A stretch of DNA of 9,131 nucleotides from positions 10,311-19,441 of the forward strand of contig NYYF01000023.1 of the NCBI GenBank assembly GCA_002686675.1, read 5' to 3'. The notes under the pieces were generated by a model. The model was not told where the DNA came from, did not search any database, and worked only from the letters and a program-made list of their open reading frames with translations. Position numbers and translations under genes: made by a program. This stretch comes from Fidelibacterota bacterium. GTDB lineage: Bacteria; Marinisomatota; Marinisomatia; Marinisomatales; UBA8229. This document shows positions 6,517 through 9,131 of the stretch, in pieces (positions within the stretch are counted from its first letter, which is position 1; each line of letters starts with the position of its first letter).

Positions 6517-9131
6517 TTACTTCAACAGCACCATCTTCTTGGTCTGAACAAACTCGCCAGCACGAATCTGGTAGAGATATACACCTGCACTTACTGGTTT
6601 GCCAAAGCTATCAGTAGCATTCCATTGTACTAACTTGAAACCTGCTTCTTGAGTAGTATTTACGAGTTGTGTGATTTCCCTGCCCATTAGATTGTAAATA
6701 GTAAGTATTACCTGTGCCTGTTCTGGAAGTTCATAACGTAAGGTTGTTATAGGATTAAATGGATTGGGATAATTTGAATGTAGATAATAGTTTTGTGGAA
6801 CCTGATAAGAATACATTCCCATGGTTTCCTCAGATACACATGTTTCTGAAATCCATTCACAATCCTCAGCTGGACCGCCCCAACTTACGCAGCCAGCCTC
6901 AGCCACATTTCGTGCAGCTTGAGAAAAAGCAGTTAGACCACTGCAGTTCAGACCTATTTCTTCCAAAAATGGAGCATAAGCCTCAAAAGGTTCTACACAA
7001 GAACCGGTAGAATCAAAATTAACAAGAATTTCAGATTCAAAAATCTCAGAAATGATATATTCTACTGCCTCTTCGCATCCATTTTGACAATTATCATTTT
7101 CCCACTCACAACCATCAAGTGATTCACAGTCAGACTCTCCTAAATTCTCGCAAGCAACTGATTCTCCCAATGCGATTAAAATATCTAATGAATCATGGAT
7201 ACTTATGACATAATCATTGGCATCATCAGTAGGAGTAGCAGGAGAACAGTCTTCCTCTGTAATTAAAGCATTGCACATATCAAATTCACAATCTGGAAAA
7301 TCACTTGCAATCCATTCACCCCATTGAGTTAATGTATGCCATTCACAATCAGACAGTGTTCCACTTGGAAACGCTACATTATTGAGCCAATCACACGCTT
7401 CTTCAGGTGTGGTCTCATCAGAAGGAGGCTCTGGCAAATCATCGAAGCATTCTGGAGGTCCTCCAGAACATTCACCACTTCCATACGTTGAGCAACTAGC
7501 TTCAGATGTTGATAATTCCATTCCACTATTATCCGTAGCAATTATATTATCAACACAAAGTTCATTCCCACTAGAAGTATTACTTCCGCCACTACCTAAT
7601 TTACCGCTTCCAGCTGGTAATGGATTATTTGTTGCAGTTGCTATAATCCTGTTCCTAAAAATGGCTGGCTCATCATCATTTTGTTCGTTATGAATTATCT
7701 GTATATCAAAGCCAGCTTCTCCAAGAGCACCATTTTCAAAACCTGTAATCTCAAAGTGACATTCACTCATCTGGGCATCAAGATCAAATTCTATGTAAGT
7801 AGTATCTACATTACTGCTATAATCAACCCACCATCCTGTATTTTTGCATTCATTATGGTCAGTGTCCCAGTTGCATCCTTCTATTGACTCACACTCATCT
7901 CCGTCAGTTAAATCACACGTCTCTTCAGGTGTGGTGTGCATCGTTAAAATTAATTCACCATCATCTACAGGAGCAAACATTGTAATTCTACACTCTCCCT
8001 CGCCAGGCTCTACTTCTAGCCAAGACAGGTTTCCACTCTCAGTATCATAATCATAATCAAAACATGTATTATGCCACGAGCTAGCAATACAAAATCTGCT
8101 ATTAGGGATATCTGTTGCCCAACTAAAACTGAATATACCCACGCATTCATTGTCATTGTTACATTCATAATTAGACATGTAAGGATCATCTAAACCATCA
8201 CAATCACTATTCTCCTGACATTCGTACGAATTACCAATACTATCTTCTAATACCATATGAAAATTAAGTGCTCCATCTTCACCTAAGGTTAATAAATATG
8301 CACCTTCATCCGATTCTTGAGGATTACCCTCTCCAGTGCACTCTTCATTGTCATACTCTATGGTACTTTCTTGAGTCCATGAACCAAATAGATTATCATC
8401 TAATTCCCAAACTTCACACTCCCAATTTATTCCACCACATTCATCACCACAGTCGGTATCGTAATGACAATTACCCTCTTCACCATAATTACAGGCTGCA
8501 TCATTTTGACAAATATCTTCATTTCCACAAAACTCAGACCAGTCATAGGGCCATGCATCATTTGCAGAAAAAGATGTATGGATGGCACATTTGTTTTCAT
8601 CTGATAACCCTGCTTGCCAGAACATATTGTCCATATCCGTTACATTGGAGACATTCCATCCTGATACATCCTGATTAAAACCGACAGCATTTTTAAACAT
8701 AGAATTCATATTTGTTACACTGGATACATCCCAGCTAGATAGATCCTGATTAAAATAACTGGCCTGTTCAAACATATAACTCATATCCGTTACACTGGAC
8801 ACATCCCAGCCAGATAGATCCTGATTAAAACTCCAGCTGAATTCAGCGTTCCAAAACATATACTTCATACTTGTTACACTGGACACATCCCAGCTACTAA
8901 TATCATCATTAAAAGTAGTTTTATTATAAAACAGTTCAGACATATCTGTAACAGCAGATACATCCCAATCTGATATATGACCATAGGTAGCTTCTGCCTG
9001 AGTTGAATCAGATACCCATAAGTCTACTGCTGCTTGAATGTTGTCTTGTGTGATGGGTGTCTGGGCAAAAGTTACTCCTGGAATAAATAGCATTATAAAA
9101 AATGCAACAAAGGATGATTTGATGCAAAGTT
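6517..9131 (-). CDS. Secreted DUF285/BspA-repeat mosaic protein with type IX sorting domain (5' partial)
   Basis: A long exported protein, probably displayed on the cell surface or released. The frame is open past the first in-window ATG (9093) to the edge: 12 further codons read LCIKSSFVAFFI and join MLFIPGVTFA to make a complete signal peptide ending TFA before QTPIT. The true start is therefore just outside the window. Numbering from the internal ATG, residues 39-163 are five DUF285/BspA repeats. Then come a Cys-rich acidic region with CQNDAACNY and DCGDECGG, further Cys-rich modules containing CESIEGCNW and CESLDGCEW, and an 85-residue C-terminal type IX sorting domain. Cys and Asp/Glu are abundant and basic residues scarce, as in disulfide-stabilised, acidic secreted proteins. 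BspA-type repeats in other bacteria are linked with adhesion. The exact role here is unknown, and no catalytic motif was recognised. Confidence 0.88.
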   Translation of the reverse strand, partial: LCIKSSFVAFFIMLFIPGVTFAQTPITQDNIQAAVDLWVSDSTQAEATYGHISDWDVSAVTDMSELFYNKTTFNDDISSWDVSSVTSMKYMFWNAEFSWSFNQDLSGWDVSSVTDMSYMFEQASYFNQDLSSWDVSSVTNMNSMFKNAVGFNQDVSGWNVSNVTDMDNMFWQAGLSDENKCAIHTSFSANDAWPYDWSEFCGNEDICQNDAACNYGEEGNCHYDTDCGDECGGINWECEVWELDDNLFGSWTQESTIEYDNEECTGEGNPQESDEGAYLLTLGEDGALNFHMVLEDSIGNSYECQENSDCDGLDDPYMSNYECNNDNECVGIFSFSWATDIPNSRFCIASSWHNTCFDYDYDTESGNLSWLEVEPGEGECRITMFAPVDDGELILTMHTTPEETCDLTDGDECESIEGCNWDTDHNECKNTGWWVDYSSNVDTTYIEFDLDAQMSECHFEITGFENGALGEAGFDIQIIHNEQNDDEPAIFRNRIIATATNNPLPAGSGKLGSGGSNTSSGNELCVDNIIATDNSGMELSTSEASCSTYGSGECSGGPPECFDDLPEPPSDETTPEEACDWLNNVAFPSGTLSDCEWHTLTQWGEWIASDFPDCEFDMCNALITEEDCSPATPTDDANDYVISIHDSLDILIALGESVACENLGESDCESLDGCEWENDNCQNGCEEAVEYIISEIFESEILVNFDSTGSCVEPFEAYAPFLEEIGLNCSGLTAFSQAARNVAEAGCVSWGGPAEDCEWISETCVSEETMGMYSYQVPQNYYLHSNYPNPFNPITTLRYELPEQAQVILTIYNLMGREITQLVNTTQEAGFKLVQWNATDSFGKPVSAGVYLYQIRAGEFVQTKKMVLLK
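6520..6774 (-). other. Type IX secretion C-terminal sorting domain
   Basis: The last 85 residues begin NYPNPFNPITTLRYELPE, continue with ILTIYNLMGREI and WNATDSFGKPVSAGVYLYQI, and end KKMVLLK. This is the standard Por/type IX sorting domain of FCB bacteria (a beta-sandwich with an FlgD-like fold). It directs the protein through the type IX translocon across the outer membrane after Sec export. Type IX secretion machinery should therefore be encoded elsewhere in the genome. Confidence 0.9.
7087..7128 (-). repeat. Cys-rich CxxLxGCxW motif, copy 2
   Basis: The protein reads CESLDGCEWENDNC, matching copy 1 at 7846-7893 (CESIEGCNWDTDHNEC) at C-E-S-[IL]-x-G-C-x-W and the closing Cys. Shorter relatives in the same protein are DCEWISETC (6838-6864) and isolated DCEW and DCEF motifs near 7270-7350. 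The even spacing suggests small disulfide-stabilised units. I do not know a named family for it. Confidence 0.6.
7450..7468. repeat. 9-bp perfect palindrome inside the mosaic protein gene
   Basis: TTCTGGAGG (7450-7458) and CCTCCAGAA (7460-7468) are exact reverse complements separated by one base. It lies in the coding sequence for ECSGGPPEC, so Gly-Gly next to Pro-Pro may simply produce it. No role is assigned. Confidence 0.4.
7493..7833 (-). other. Module resembling the ITGxxGGAAxxAGF...PAGSG domain of marine secreted proteins
   Basis: From WWVDYSSN to EASC the protein shows FEITGFENGALGEAGFDI, then PLPAGSGKLGSG, then LCVDNIIATDNSG. The order and wording resemble a module I recall from Marinimicrobia-like and other marine secreted proteins, of the type ITGASGGAAxxAGF ... 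IPAGSGxL ... LSNIVxSDASG. It looks like a beta-sandwich. A Gly/Ser-rich stretch (LGSGGSNTSSGN) interrupts the usual beta-strand after PAGSG. The comparison is from memory and unverified. Confidence 0.45.
7846..7893 (-). repeat. Cys-rich CxxIxGCxW motif, copy 1
   Basis: The protein reads CESIEGCNWDTDHNEC. It is the N-terminal-most copy of the motif and sits just before the ITGFENGALGEAGF module. Two extra residues lie between the Trp and the last Cys compared with copy 2. Confidence 0.6.
8605..8979 (-). repeat. Five tandem DUF285/BspA-type repeats
   Basis: Five units of 25-28 residues share the pattern [IL]SxWDVSxVTxMxxMF...FNxD. Units begin at residues 40, 65, 93, 118 and 143, numbered from the internal ATG, and the second is three residues longer. 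The fifth decays into GLSDENKCAI. At DNA level units 3 and 4 remain nearly identical over blocks such as GATCCTGATTAAAA with the neighbouring CATCCCAG. This points to recent duplication and makes the tract prone to copy-number change. The fold is expected to be a leucine-rich-repeat-like solenoid. Confidence 0.88.

Noticed and set aside
6480..6530. Bidirectional terminator between the convergent genes
   Set aside because: No stem-loop is visible in or around the 25-base gap; there is only a pyrimidine run.
7382..8678. Plus-strand reading frames opposite the mosaic protein (for example 7382-7693, 7844-8050, 8268-8678)
   Set aside because: They are antisense to a well-supported gene, have Ser- or His-rich composition that mirrors its codons, and lack recognisable domains or start signals.

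Overview
The window looks like a piece of a bacterial chromosome from the Fibrobacteres-Chlorobi-Bacteroidetes (FCB) side of the tree. A Candidatus Marinimicrobia (SAR406)-type marine lineage is plausible. The support is a C-terminal type IX secretion sorting domain (key residues NYPNPFNP ... GVYLYQI ... KKMVLLK), a GCTDPxAxNYNPxAxxDDGSCxY linker in a secreted nuclease, DUF285/BspA repeats joined to Cys-rich modules, and moderate-to-low GC. The lineage is an inference; there is no rRNA or other marker in the window.

Layout, left to right. Positions 1-4998 (minus strand) hold a tightly packed ABC importer operon in the order yejA-yejB-yejE-yejF: a periplasmic solute-binding protein (3079-4998), two permeases (1776-3062 and 670-1779) and the beginning of the ATPase (673 down to the window edge). 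The B/E and E/F junctions are 4-base ATGA overlaps and the A/B gap is 16 bases, so the four genes are probably co-transcribed and translationally coupled. The best family match is the YejABEF type of peptide (microcin C) importer.

Positions 4999-5201 are a divergent intergenic region with a good ribosome binding site on each side and an 8-bp inverted repeat. Positions 5202-6491 (plus) encode a secreted endonuclease I (beta-beta-alpha-metal) followed by a GCTDP linker and two copies of a GWN...DGSY...PGxGY module. After only 25 bases the convergent gene begins: 6517 to beyond 9131 (minus) encodes a long secreted mosaic protein with a signal peptide, five DUF285/BspA repeats, Cys-rich modules and a type IX sorting domain. 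Its start codon lies just outside the window.

The most unusual feature is in the ATPase. Between a perfect Walker A motif and a perfect Q-loop, in one open frame, there is an extra segment of about 80 residues that contains two adjacent hydrophobic helices, which look like a membrane hairpin inside the nucleotide-binding domain. The partner permease YejB carries its own extra hydrophilic segment of about 80 residues in the loop after its first membrane helix. Together they suggest a modified Yej-type importer with a membrane-anchored ATPase. Functionally the window combines peptide uptake with two exported proteins, one degrading nucleic acid and one likely surface-bound or adhesive. That shared nutrient-scavenging theme is an inference. 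No tRNA, rRNA, CRISPR, insertion sequence or prophage was seen, and no stretch over 300 bases lacks a gene.
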